Made by a program: the position numbers and the translations under genes. Under the pieces are notes generated by a model that saw nothing but the letters and a program-made list of their open reading frames with translations, searched no databases and had not been told where the DNA came from. Shown in pieces: positions 32,916 through 41,155 of a stretch of DNA of 64,000 bases. Within the stretch, counting starts at the first letter, position 1; each line of letters begins with the position of its first letter. Source of the stretch: F23-B02 sp045601285 (lineage in GTDB: Bacteria; Bacillota; Clostridia; Oscillospirales; Oscillospiraceae); the NCBI GenBank assembly GCA_045601285.1, contig JAZRZJ010000049.1, positions 1-64,000 on the forward strand, written 5' to 3'.

Positions 32916-33563
32916 ATGGATTTACTGACAATGATTTTGAAAATGAGCGAAGGTCTCGGTAAAACCTGCGCCATTTTCTTCCTGACATTGCTGTTTTCTC
33001 TGCCGCTGGGCATGATTGTCGCCCTGCTGAGAATGAGCAAAAACAAAATTGTTTCCAATGTAACACGTTTCATCATTTCCGTTCTGCGCGGAACTCCGCT
33101 TATGCTGCAGCTTCTTGCAGTTACATACGGTCCCTATTATCTCTTCGATCTCTCTGTTTCCAGAAACAAGCTTATCCCCGTTGTTATTGCCTTTGCAATC
33201 AACTACGCGGCATATTTCGCCGAAATATACCGAGGCGGTATTGAATCAATGCCGGTTGGGCAATATGAGGCGGCGGAGGTGCTGGGCTATTCCAAGGCAA
33301 AAACCTTTATACGAATTATTCTGCCTCAGGTCATAAAGCGCATTATGCCCAGCATCACAAACGAGGTCGTGACACTTGTCAAGGATACCTCCCTTGCCTT
33401 CACCGTTTCCTATCAGGAAATGTTCACCATCGGCAAGCAGATCGCAAACTCCCAGACAAGCTTTACTCCCTTCCTTGTAGCCGGCGTTTTCTATTTCGTA
33501 TTCAATGCAATTGTTGACTTCGTAATGGGTAAAATAGAAAAGCGCATGGATTATTACAAATAA
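32916..33563 (+). CDS. Amino-acid ABC transporter permease
   Basis: 215-residue HisM/GlnP-type permease with about five membrane helices. The cytoplasmic EAA loop is present (YEAAEVLGYSKAKTFIRIILPQ), where the ATPase docks, and the family N-terminal SVLRGTPLMLQL segment is clear. The protein probably works as a homodimer, since only one permease gene is present. AGAGGA precedes the ATG. The next gene starts 12 bases after the stop. Confidence 0.94.
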   Translation: MDLLTMILKMSEGLGKTCAIFFLTLLFSLPLGMIVALLRMSKNKIVSNVTRFIISVLRGTPLMLQLLAVTYGPYYLFDLSVSRNKLIPVVIAFAINYAAYFAEIYRGGIESMPVGQYEAAEVLGYSKAKTFIRIILPQVIKRIMPSITNEVVTLVKDTSLAFTVSYQEMFTIGKQIANSQTSFTPFLVAGVFYFVFNAIVDFVMGKIEKRMDYYK

Positions 33564-33575
33564 GGAGGTGCAGAT

Positions 33576-34343
33576 GTGGAACTTTTTGAAATGAATCATG
33601 TGCAGAAAAGCTTCAATAACGGCACTCTGCACGTTCTTAAGGATATAAGCCTTTCCGTTTCAAAGGGCGAGGTTGTGTCAATAATCGGTCCCTCCGGCTC
33701 CGGCAAATCAACTCTGCTGCGCTGTGCAACCCTGCTTGAGACCATGGACGGCGGCGACCTCATCTATCTCAACGACTATGCCGTAATAAACGATGAAAAC
33801 AACCGCTCCGTTTACGCAAGCAAAGCCGAGCTTAAGAAAATGCGCAGCTATTTCGGACTTGTTTTTCAGCAGTTCAACCTCTTCCCCCACTACTCTGTGC
33901 TGAGAAATCTCACCGATGCTCAGACTCAGGTGCTGGGCCGCAGTAAAGAGAACGCCGCAAAGCGCGCCATTGAGCTTCTTGAGAAAATGGGGCTTGCGGA
34001 CAAGGCCGATGCCTACCCCTGTCAGCTTTCCGGCGGACAGCAGCAGCGTGTTGCAATCGCACGCGCTCTTGCCATGGACCCCACTATTCTCTTCTTTGAC
34101 GAGCCCACCTCCGCCCTCGACCCCGAGCTTACGGGCGAGGTTCTGAAGGTCATCAAGCAGCTTGCGGAGGAAAATATGACCATGGTCATCGTTACTCACG
34201 AGATGGCCTTTGCCCGTGCCGTTTCCGACCGCGTCATTTTCATGGACGGCGGCGTAATCGTCGAGCAGGGCAAACCCGAAGACGTTCTCGGCAATCCCAG
34301 GGAAGAACGCACCAAACAATTCTTAAGGAACTATCAGCGCTGA
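33576..34343 (+). CDS. Amino-acid ABC transporter ATP-binding protein
   Basis: 255-residue GlnQ/HisP-type ATPase. Walker A GPSGSGKST, Q-loop VFQQFNLFPH, signature LSGGQQQR, Walker B ILFFDEPTSALDP and the H-loop VTHEM are all intact. The start is GTG at 33576, after AAGGAGGTG; the nearby ATG at 33574 is in another frame. Its TGA overlaps the ATG of the racemase gene by one base (TGATG), so the two are translationally coupled. Confidence 0.95.
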   Translation: MELFEMNHVQKSFNNGTLHVLKDISLSVSKGEVVSIIGPSGSGKSTLLRCATLLETMDGGDLIYLNDYAVINDENNRSVYASKAELKKMRSYFGLVFQQFNLFPHYSVLRNLTDAQTQVLGRSKENAAKRAIELLEKMGLADKADAYPCQLSGGQQQRVAIARALAMDPTILFFDEPTSALDPELTGEVLKVIKQLAEENMTMVIVTHEMAFARAVSDRVIFMDGGVIVEQGKPEDVLGNPREERTKQFLRNYQR

Positions 34344-35167
34344 TGAATCTATTTTACTACAAGGTAAACCCCACAGGTAATATAACATTAATAGTCGAGA
34401 CTCCCGTTCCGCGGGAGTCTCAAGCCGCCGTTGCGGCAAAGCTCATGGAGCTTGACAAAACCGCAGAGCAGGTCGGATTTCTGGAAAAAGCCGTTTCCGC
34501 TGAAGCCGCCGTCCGTCTTCAGATGATGGGCGGTGAGTTCTGCGGTAATGCCACCATATCCACCGCCGCTCTGGCAAAAATGCTCGAGTATCCCGCTACT
34601 GAGGGCGACAGCGTTACAATTGAGGTTTCCGGCGTTTCAAGGCCTCTGTCAGTCGAAACAAAGCATGAAGGTGAGCGAAAGTATTCCGGCACCGTGAATA
34701 TGCCTCTGCCCGAATCCTGCTTCACCGCCCAATTCAGCGGAGAAGACTGCAATTACATTCTCCCCGTTGTGCGCTTTGCCGGCATCTCACACGTCATCAT
34801 AAACAGCGAAAATATTCGAAAATACAAGTTCAATATTCAGCGTGCTGAAAACGTTATACGGAGCTGGTGTCATCAGCTCGGTGCCGAGGCTCTCGGTCTT
34901 ATGTTCTGGAGCGAGGAGGACGGTCTTCTCAATCCCTATGTGTACGTTTCGGGTACGGACACTGCGGTATGGGAAAGCTCCTGTGCAAGCGGTTCAACGG
35001 CAGTTGCCATATACCTCGCCGTTTCAGAGGGCAAAAGCAGCAGCGTTTCTCTTCTCCAGCCCGGCGGCAGACTTTCCGTTGAGGTGGACAGCAAGCACGG
35101 CATTATTTCCGATATACGTCTGACCGGAAGTGCCGACATTACCGCGCGCTATTCCGTCATCATTTAA
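34343..35167 (+). CDS. DapF-family amino-acid racemase/epimerase
   Basis: 274-residue cofactor-free isomerase of the diaminopimelate-epimerase fold. The two catalytic cysteines sit in GGEFCGNA (C67) and WESSCASGSTA (C214). These motifs differ from true DapF (GNGxRC and CGTG) and resemble the branch that includes the histidine racemase CntK. Being coupled to an amino-acid ABC transporter, it probably converts the imported amino acid between L and D forms, or makes a D-amino acid for a product the transporter handles. The substrate is not readable from sequence. A role in cell-wall diaminopimelate synthesis seems unlikely, given the operon. Confidence 0.85.
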   Translation: MNLFYYKVNPTGNITLIVETPVPRESQAAVAAKLMELDKTAEQVGFLEKAVSAEAAVRLQMMGGEFCGNATISTAALAKMLEYPATEGDSVTIEVSGVSRPLSVETKHEGERKYSGTVNMPLPESCFTAQFSGEDCNYILPVVRFAGISHVIINSENIRKYKFNIQRAENVIRSWCHQLGAEALGLMFWSEEDGLLNPYVYVSGTDTAVWESSCASGSTAVAIYLAVSEGKSSSVSLLQPGGRLSVEVDSKHGIISDIRLTGSADITARYSVII

Positions 35168-35225
35168 GACTTGACTTTATTCCGGGCTTTCAATATCATT
35201 GTCATCAGGAACGGGAGGCGATCCA

Positions 35226-36005
35226 ATGAAAAAAAGAATAATCTGCATACTGCTGGCTCTTGCCTCAATATTTTCTCTGTGCTCCTGCAGCGGAGGCAGA
35301 TACAAGGTGGTAAAAACCATTTCGGAGCGTGAATACTCCATTGCCTTCAGAAACGGCGACACCACCTATCATTACATTGACGCTGCCCTCAAGGAGCTTA
35401 ATTACGCAGGCACAATCGACACCATTGCAAACAAATGGCTCGGCAGCAAGCGCGCCGTTGACTTTGCAAGCGACAAGGACGCTATCTCTGAGCTGGGATA
35501 TATCGAGCCGAGAGTATTCACCATAGGCGTTGACCTCAACTCCTTCCCCATGTGCTTCAAATCGGGTGACGATTACGACGGCTTTGACATTGAGCTTGCC
35601 CGTGCGGTCTGCGCCAAGCTGGGCTGGCAGCTTCGCATTCAGCCCATTGTTTCAAAGGACGCTTATGTGGAGCTCAACTCCGGCAACATTGACTGTGCAT
35701 GGGGCGGTGTTGTGCTTGACTCAGAAAGTGAGGATTACACCATTCTGGACACCTATATGTCCGACAGTCTTGTGATCGCTGCGAAGGGCAACGGCAAAAA
35801 CGTTCTTTCCGGCGGCAGTATGTACATGGGCACCGACCAGATGTACCTTGATGTTCTGACCGAAAACCCAAGACTTGAAAGCAAGCTCAGTCAGATTACG
35901 CGAGTTTCGGGAACTCCCACGGAATATTTTGCTTTCCTTGACAGCGGGGAATGCGACTTCATAATCACGACGGAAAGCGCCGTGGATTATTACAACGGAT
36001 TTTAA
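35226..36005 (+). CDS. Substrate-binding lipoprotein, apparently circularly permuted
   Basis: 259 residues, from the ATG at 35226 that follows GGGAGG; a longer in-frame start 27 bases upstream lacks a site. Lipobox LCSC, lipidated C21. Directly after it, residues 36-73 (EYSIAFRNGDTTYHYIDAAL...KWLG) match the segment that normally closes a family-3 binding protein; compare QYGIAFRSGDAELCAAIEDA near the end of the first protein of this operon. The usual beginning (RVFTIGVDLNSFPMCFK, GFDIELARAVCAKLGW) comes only at residue 96. The chain stops at DFIITTESAVDYYNGF, the hinge point where the closing segment would normally follow. All parts are present in rotated order. It lies 58 bases after the racemase and before a strong terminator. 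Probably binds the same or a related amino acid. Confidence 0.88.
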   Translation: MKKRIICILLALASIFSLCSCSGGRYKVVKTISEREYSIAFRNGDTTYHYIDAALKELNYAGTIDTIANKWLGSKRAVDFASDKDAISELGYIEPRVFTIGVDLNSFPMCFKSGDDYDGFDIELARAVCAKLGWQLRIQPIVSKDAYVELNSGNIDCAWGGVVLDSESEDYTILDTYMSDSLVIAAKGNGKNVLSGGSMYMGTDQMYLDVLTENPRLESKLSQITRVSGTPTEYFAFLDSGECDFIITTESAVDYYNGF

Positions 36006-36009
36006 AACT

Positions 36010-36042
36010 AACAGACCATCTCGTATGAGATGGTCTGTTTAT
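36010..36042 (+). terminator. Terminator of the amino-acid ABC operon
   Basis: AACAGACCATCTC pairs with GAGATGGTCTGTT around GTAT, then TT. It abuts the thrS stop codon from the other side and may work both ways. Confidence 0.85.
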
Positions 36043-36049
36043 GTCTGTT

Positions 36050-37801
36050 TTACATCTTTTTGCTTTCGACTTCCTCGCCGAGCTGTGCAACGAACTCACC
36101 AAGGCCCATTGCGCCCATGTCTACGCCGCCGCGGGTACGGACGGAAACGGTGCCTGCTTCCGCCTCCTTATCGCCCACGATGAGCATGTAAGGAACCTTC
36201 TGCATCTGCGCTTCACGAATCTTGTAACCGATTTTCTCGTTGCGGAGGTCGGTTTCCACGCGGTAGCCCTTTTCCTCAAGCTCTGCGGCTACGCTCTTTG
36301 CATAGTCAGCGGCACGGTCGGTGATGGGCATAACCTTAACCTGAACAGGTGCAAGCCAGGTGGGGAATGCGCCTGCGAAATGCTCGGTGATGACGCCGAT
36401 GAAGCGTTCAACGGAGCCGAATACAACGCGGTGGATCATGACGGGAGTGTGCTTTTCGCTGTCAGCGCCGGTGTACTCAAGGTCAAAGCGTCCGGGAAGC
36501 TGGTAGTCAAGCTGAATGGTGCCGCACTGCCAGGTTCTGCCCAGGGAGTCTTCAATATGGAAGTCAAGCTTGGGGCCGTAGAAGGCGCCGTCGCCGGGGT
36601 TGAGAATGTATTCCTTGCCGATGGAGGTGATTGCGTCGGCAAGTGCGTTCTCCGCCTTTTCCCAGTCCTCGCGGGTGCCGATGTGGTCATCGGGCATGGT
36701 GGAAAGCTCAATGGTGTAGGGCAGGCCGAATACGGAGTAAACCTCGTCAAACAGCTTTGCGATGCGCACGACCTCATCGGTGATCTGGTCCTTGGTGAGC
36801 AGGATATGTGCGTCGTCCTGAGTGAAGCAGCGGACGCGGAACATACCGTGGAGAGCGCCGGAAAGCTCATGGCGGTGGACAAGACCCAGCTCGCCGTAGC
36901 GCAGAGGCAGCTCCTTGTAGGAGTGGGGCTCAAGGTCATAAACGAGGATACTGCCGGGGCAGTTCATGGGTTTGATCGCGAAGTCCTCTTCGTCAATGAC
37001 GGTGGTGTACATATTCTCTTTGTAGTGGTCCCAGTGACCTGAGGTTTCCCAAAGGGTGCGCTTCATGATCTGGGGAGTGGAGATTTCAAGGTAATCCCAC
37101 TTTTTGTGTACCTTGTGCCAGTAGTCAAGCAGGGTGTTGCGGAGCACCATGCCCTTGGGCAGATAGAAGGGGAAGCCGGGTGCTTCATCGCGGAAGGCAA
37201 ACAGACCGAGCTCACGGCCCAGCTTGCGATGGTCGCGCTTCTTTGCCTCTTCAATGCGGGCAAGATACTCGTCCAGCTCCTCTTTCTTCTGGAAGCAGGT
37301 GCCGTAAACACGCTGAAGCTGCTTGTTGTTTGAGTCACCGCGCCAGTATGCGCCGGTGCAGGAGGTGAGCTTGATGGCGTTGCCCTTTACTCTGCCGGTG
37401 GAGTCAAGGTGAGGACCTGCGCAGAGGTCGGTGAAGTCGCCCTGCTTGTAGAAGGAGATGACCGCATCCTCGGGGAGATCCTTGATAAGCTCAACCTTGT
37501 AGGGCTCCTCGCGCTCTTCCATAAACTTTATTGCTTCTTCGCGGGGCAGCTCAAAGCGCTCAAGCTTAATCTTTTCCTTGCAGATTTTGCGCATCTCCGC
37601 CTCAAGCTTCTCGAGAATGTCGGGAGTGATGGCAAAGGGTGCGTCAAAGTCATAGTAGAAGCCGTTGTCAATGGCGGGACCGATTGCCAGCTTTATCTCG
37701 GGATAAAGGCGCTTCACGGCCTGAGCCAGAATGTGGCTTGTTGTATGACGGTAGGTGTTTTTAAATTCGGGGTTTTCAAAAGTGTACTTTTTCTCGTCCA
37801 T
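36050..37801 (-). CDS. thrS: Threonyl-tRNA synthetase
   Basis: Charges tRNA-Thr. 583 residues: it begins at the editing (N2) domain, with the HxxxH pair H19/H23 in RHTTSHILAQ, and lacks the N-terminal TGS domain found in the longer E. coli enzyme. The class II core has NCPGSI, LGLVHRHELSG and MIHRVVFGSVERF, supplying the zinc cysteine and histidines, and the anticodon-binding domain closes the protein. The ATG at 37801 has GGAGG 7 bases upstream; a longer open frame runs into the leader RNA and is rejected. Expression is controlled by the T-box leader at 37911-38280. Confidence 0.96.
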   Translation of the reverse strand: MDEKKYTFENPEFKNTYRHTTSHILAQAVKRLYPEIKLAIGPAIDNGFYYDFDAPFAITPDILEKLEAEMRKICKEKIKLERFELPREEAIKFMEEREEPYKVELIKDLPEDAVISFYKQGDFTDLCAGPHLDSTGRVKGNAIKLTSCTGAYWRGDSNNKQLQRVYGTCFQKKEELDEYLARIEEAKKRDHRKLGRELGLFAFRDEAPGFPFYLPKGMVLRNTLLDYWHKVHKKWDYLEISTPQIMKRTLWETSGHWDHYKENMYTTVIDEEDFAIKPMNCPGSILVYDLEPHSYKELPLRYGELGLVHRHELSGALHGMFRVRCFTQDDAHILLTKDQITDEVVRIAKLFDEVYSVFGLPYTIELSTMPDDHIGTREDWEKAENALADAITSIGKEYILNPGDGAFYGPKLDFHIEDSLGRTWQCGTIQLDYQLPGRFDLEYTGADSEKHTPVMIHRVVFGSVERFIGVITEHFAGAFPTWLAPVQVKVMPITDRAADYAKSVAAELEEKGYRVETDLRNEKIGYKIREAQMQKVPYMLIVGDKEAEAGTVSVRTRGGVDMGAMGLGEFVAQLGEEVESKKM

Positions 37802-37854
37802 GTTATATCCTCCAAAACGTATTTTGCGGTTTAATATTTGCGAAGCAGCGGTTG

Positions 37855-37905
37855 GCAGAATCCCCCCACCGCTTACGCGGCACCCCCCTTTAGACAAGGG
37901 GGGCA
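37855..37905. repeat. Hairpin repeat inserted between T-box terminator and thrS
   Basis: CCCCCCTT (37883-37890) pairs with AAGGGGGG (37896-37903), next to a second small hairpin CCGC-TTAC-GCGG. This is the form of a short palindromic element I associate with clostridial genomes. It lies in the thrS 5' leader, right where the terminator T-run should be. Confidence 0.55.
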
Positions 37906-37910
37906 AACAT

Positions 37911-38280
37911 GAATGCACCCTTGGAAATCCAAGGGTGCATTTAAATACACGGTTCCACCTTGATCAGCAAGTGATGATTGATTCGGCAAGAGAAAGCTGT
38001 GAGAGATTTTGAGTTCCGAAAAGGCACTTTCCCGCAGGAATACTTTGTGTATTTCAAGGGTAAGTAACGCATTCGGGGCTCAAAATATCCGCAGATTTCC
38101 GAAGTCGGATCGATCAGCGCTTGCTGCACTCATCTTACACTTAACGCGTGCGAAACGGATGCGCATTTCCTCGCATCAGCTCGGGAGCGGTGTCCGTTTT
38201 CTCTCCGGAGGAACTCACAGCCAAGGTTCCTCTCTCTGTACAGAGGCAAAAACTTTCTTCTCCGTCAAAGCAATTTACCA
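37911..38280 (-). promoter_or_regulatory. T-box riboswitch controlling thrS
   Basis: Minus-strand leader of about 370 bases that reads the charging state of tRNA-Thr. The conserved antiterminator core appears as AAGGTGGAACCGTG (about 37948-37961), followed by a 13-bp terminator stem (37912-37941, AATGCACCCTTGG and complement). Stem I has the purine-rich AGAGAGAGGAACC element. An ACC triplet (Thr codon) at 38189-38191 in GGACACCG is a plausible specifier, though I did not fold the RNA. The T-run after the terminator is poor (CATGTTTG), next to the inserted repeat. Confidence 0.85.
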
Positions 38281-38284
38281 AGTA

Positions 38285-38313
38285 ATATTATCACCGCATT
38301 CGCCCTGTGTCAA
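38285..38313 (-). promoter_or_regulatory. Promoter of the thrS leader
   Basis: Minus-strand consensus TTGACA and TAATAT with a 17-base spacer, directly next to the P-type ATPase stop codon. Confidence 0.8.
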
Positions 38314-40950
38314 TCAGTTTTTCGCCTTTTTGCGCTGGATAAGCTTTACAAGCTCAACTATGGGAATTACAGAGAAGCCGAGTCCGATTGCAACAGCATA
38401 TTCCGCAAGGCTTACGGAGGTGAAGTCAAAGGCCATAGCAAGAACGGGGATCTCACACACAACAGTGGTGGCGATGAGAGAACCCACAGCAGCCCAGATA
38501 AGCACCTTGTTGAATGTTGGGAGCCTTAAAATACTGCCGCGCTGGCTTCTCATATTGAAGGAATGGAAAATCTCCGCCATGGACATGGTGAGAAATGCCA
38601 TGGTGGTTCCGTCGGCGCTGTTGGTGATTGCCCAGGTGCCGCTTTCCATGAAGTGACCGATGAAGTAGGACAGCAGAGTAAGCGCGGAAACCAGAAGTCC
38701 CTGATACACTATGTCAAAGCCCATGCCACCTGCGAAGATGCCAGCCTTTGCCTCACGGGGTTTTCTCCGCATTATATCGGGCTCTGCCTTTTCCATGCCG
38801 AGAGCAAGGGCCGGGAAGCAGTCGGTTACAAGGTTTATCCACAGAAGATGCACGGGCTTGAGGATTACAAAGCCCATGACGGTGGCTGCAAAAATGCTGA
38901 TGACCTCGCTCATATTGGAGCCCAGCAGGAACTGAATTGCCTTGCGGATATTATCGTAAATGCGTCGGCCCTCGGAAACGGCGCCCACAATGGTGGCGAA
39001 GTTGTCGTCGGCAAGCACCATATCCGCCACGTTCTTGGTGACATCTGTACCCGTGATGCCCATGCCCACGCCGATGTCGGCGCTCTTGATGGAGGGCGCG
39101 TCGTTTACGCCGTCGCCTGTCATGGCGGTGACGTAGCCTGCATTGCGCCAGGCGTTGACGATTCTTGTTTTATGCTCGGGCTGAACGCGGGCATAAACGC
39201 TTATGTTCACAAACTCTCTCTCAAAGCTCTCGTCGTCCATTTCATTGAGCTGTGCGCCGGTTATCGCCTTATCGCCCTCACGGATAATACCCAGCTCCTT
39301 TGCGATTGCAACGGCGGTATCCACATGGTCGCCGGTTATCATTATTGCCCGTACACCTGCGGAAACGCACTCCTCTATTGCGTCCTTAACCTCGGGGCGC
39401 ACGGGGTCGATCATACCCGTAAGACCCAGGAAGCACAGCTCTTTTTCAAGGTCCTCCGCCTCATATGACTCGGGCTCCCCGGAGTAAACTCTCATGGCGC
39501 AGGCAAGAACGCGCAGGGCCTTATCTGCCATTTCCTTGTTAGCGCGAAGAATTTCGCTGCGGTATTCCTCAGTTATGGGGACGGGCTCGCCGTCAAGAAT
39601 ATAATGTGTGCATTTGCCGATTACAACATCGGGTGCGCCCTTTGTGTACTGCACGGCACCGTTTACGGCGGAATGCACGGTGCTCATCATCTTTCTGCCG
39701 CTGTCAAAGGGTGCTTCGCCGCAGCGGGGAAAATCCCCCTTCATGGCGGTCTTATTCATGCCCAGCTTATATGCCCATGCCACAAGAGCTGCCTCAGTGG
39801 GCTCGCCGGTGACCTCGCCGCTACTGTCGATCTCCGCATCGCAGCAAAGTGCCATGGCCTTGGCAAGATGCTTTTCGTCCGTTCCGAAAAAGTCCACTAC
39901 GGTCATTTTGTTCTGAGTAAGGGTACCTGTCTTGTCGGAGCAGATGATCTGAGCGCAGCCCAGAGTTTCAACGGCGGTGAGTCTGCGGATTATGGCACTT
40001 CGCTTTGACATATTGGTAACGCCTATGGACAGCACCACGGTCACGACTGCCGCAAGCCCCTCGGGGATTGCCGCAACTGCAAGGGACACGGCAATCATGA
40101 AGGAATTAAGGACAACCTCAAATTCAAATCCGCCTGCCCGGAGAAGCTGAACGCCGAACACCACAAGGCATATACCCAGCACAAGCCAGGTCAGCACCTT
40201 TGAAAGCTGGGTGAGCTTTATCTGAAGGGGCGTCTGCCCGTCCTCGGCTTTGGCAAGGGCATCGGCAATTTTGCCCATTTCGGTGTCCATGCCCGTTGCG
40301 GTGACCACCATGGCACCGCGTCCGTAGACAACCGTTGAGCCCATGTATGCCATGTTTTTTCTGTCGCCGAGAGGTACGTCCTTTGCACCGTCCGTAAGGT
40401 TAATGATGTCAATAAACTTTGTCACGGGAACTGACTCTCCCGTAAGTGCCGCTTCCTCGATCTTGAGGCTCGCGTTTTCGATAAGGCGTCCGTCGGCGGG
40501 GACAGCATCACCTGCTTCAAGCAGAACGACATCGCCCACAACTATGTCCTCGCTGTGAATGATTGCAATTTTTCCGTCGCGCAGCACCTTGCTTGTGGCG
40601 GCAGACATCTGCTGCAATGCCTCTATTGCCTTTTCCGCCTTGTTTTCCTGATACACGCCCAGCACCGCGTTTACGATGACAACCGCAAGAATGATGATTA
40701 CATCTGCAAAGCTTTCGCCCTGCGTAACCGCAAGCACGCCGCTTATTGCCGCAGCGCACAGCAGAATGATTATCATGGGGTCTGCCATCTGGGCAAAGAA
40801 CTGCTTGATTATGGAGTCCTTTTTGCCTTCCTTAAGCTTGTTTTTGCCGTTTTCAGCAAGGCGTTTTTCCGCCTCGATATGCGAAAGTCCGTTTTCCGCG
40901 GAGTTTACCTCGCCGAGAACGCTTTCGGCGCTTTCGCAATAAAACTTCAT
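38314..40950 (-). CDS. Cation-transporting P-type ATPase (Ca2+ / SERCA-PMR1 type)
   Basis: 878-residue P2A-type pump. Motifs: TGES in the actuator domain, PEGLAAVVTVVLSIG in helix M4 (the PEGL of Ca2+/Mn2+ pumps), phosphorylation site CSDKTGTLT, KGAPDVV in the nucleotide domain, and TGDGVNDAPSIKSADIGVGMG at the hinge. The M6 region has NLVTDCFPALALG. It exports Ca2+, and relatives of the PMR1 branch also export Mn2+. AAGGAGG precedes the ATG. The leader at 40971-41106 looks like the Mn2+-sensing yybP-ykoY riboswitch, which favours manganese export as one of its roles. Confidence 0.95.
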   Translation of the reverse strand: MKFYCESAESVLGEVNSAENGLSHIEAEKRLAENGKNKLKEGKKDSIIKQFFAQMADPMIIILLCAAAISGVLAVTQGESFADVIIILAVVIVNAVLGVYQENKAEKAIEALQQMSAATSKVLRDGKIAIIHSEDIVVGDVVLLEAGDAVPADGRLIENASLKIEEAALTGESVPVTKFIDIINLTDGAKDVPLGDRKNMAYMGSTVVYGRGAMVVTATGMDTEMGKIADALAKAEDGQTPLQIKLTQLSKVLTWLVLGICLVVFGVQLLRAGGFEFEVVLNSFMIAVSLAVAAIPEGLAAVVTVVLSIGVTNMSKRSAIIRRLTAVETLGCAQIICSDKTGTLTQNKMTVVDFFGTDEKHLAKAMALCCDAEIDSSGEVTGEPTEAALVAWAYKLGMNKTAMKGDFPRCGEAPFDSGRKMMSTVHSAVNGAVQYTKGAPDVVIGKCTHYILDGEPVPITEEYRSEILRANKEMADKALRVLACAMRVYSGEPESYEAEDLEKELCFLGLTGMIDPVRPEVKDAIEECVSAGVRAIMITGDHVDTAVAIAKELGIIREGDKAITGAQLNEMDDESFEREFVNISVYARVQPEHKTRIVNAWRNAGYVTAMTGDGVNDAPSIKSADIGVGMGITGTDVTKNVADMVLADDNFATIVGAVSEGRRIYDNIRKAIQFLLGSNMSEVISIFAATVMGFVILKPVHLLWINLVTDCFPALALGMEKAEPDIMRRKPREAKAGIFAGGMGFDIVYQGLLVSALTLLSYFIGHFMESGTWAITNSADGTTMAFLTMSMAEIFHSFNMRSQRGSILRLPTFNKVLIWAAVGSLIATTVVCEIPVLAMAFDFTSVSLAEYAVAIGLGFSVIPIVELVKLIQRKKAKN

Positions 40951-40970
40951 AGGCTATCCTCCTTTTCCAT

Positions 40971-41106
40971 AAAAAAAGACTTTTACGGCAAATATTATTT
41001 GTCGTAAAAGTCTTGCAAATACAATAACTGTATTCGGCACGCCGAACCGTCAGGTTGAGATGACGGCATACCGAACGCCTTTCGGCGCACGCTACTCCCT
41101 TTTAGC
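40971..41106 (-). promoter_or_regulatory. Probable yybP-ykoY (Mn2+) riboswitch with terminator
   Basis: Minus-strand leader beginning AAAAGGGAGTAGCG, close to the conserved GGGGAGTAG of yybP-ykoY RNAs. A CGCC-GAAA-GGCG hairpin follows, then a long stem in which TTCGGTATGCCG pairs fully with CGGCGTGCCGAA. It ends in an intrinsic terminator (AAGACTTTTACG / CGTAAAAGTCTT with TTTTTTT, 40971-41014) just before the ATPase ribosome site. A Mn2+-activated ON switch is the expected mode. I could not run a covariance model. Confidence 0.6.
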
Positions 41107-41114
41107 AGAAATAC

Positions 41115-41142
41115 ATTATCACAGTTTTACTCAATAAGTCAA
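41115..41142 (-). promoter_or_regulatory. Promoter of the P-type ATPase leader
   Basis: Minus-strand TTGACT and GATAAT with a 16-base spacer, a few bases before the riboswitch. Confidence 0.65.
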
Positions 41143-41155
41143 TAAGGTTTTTTCT

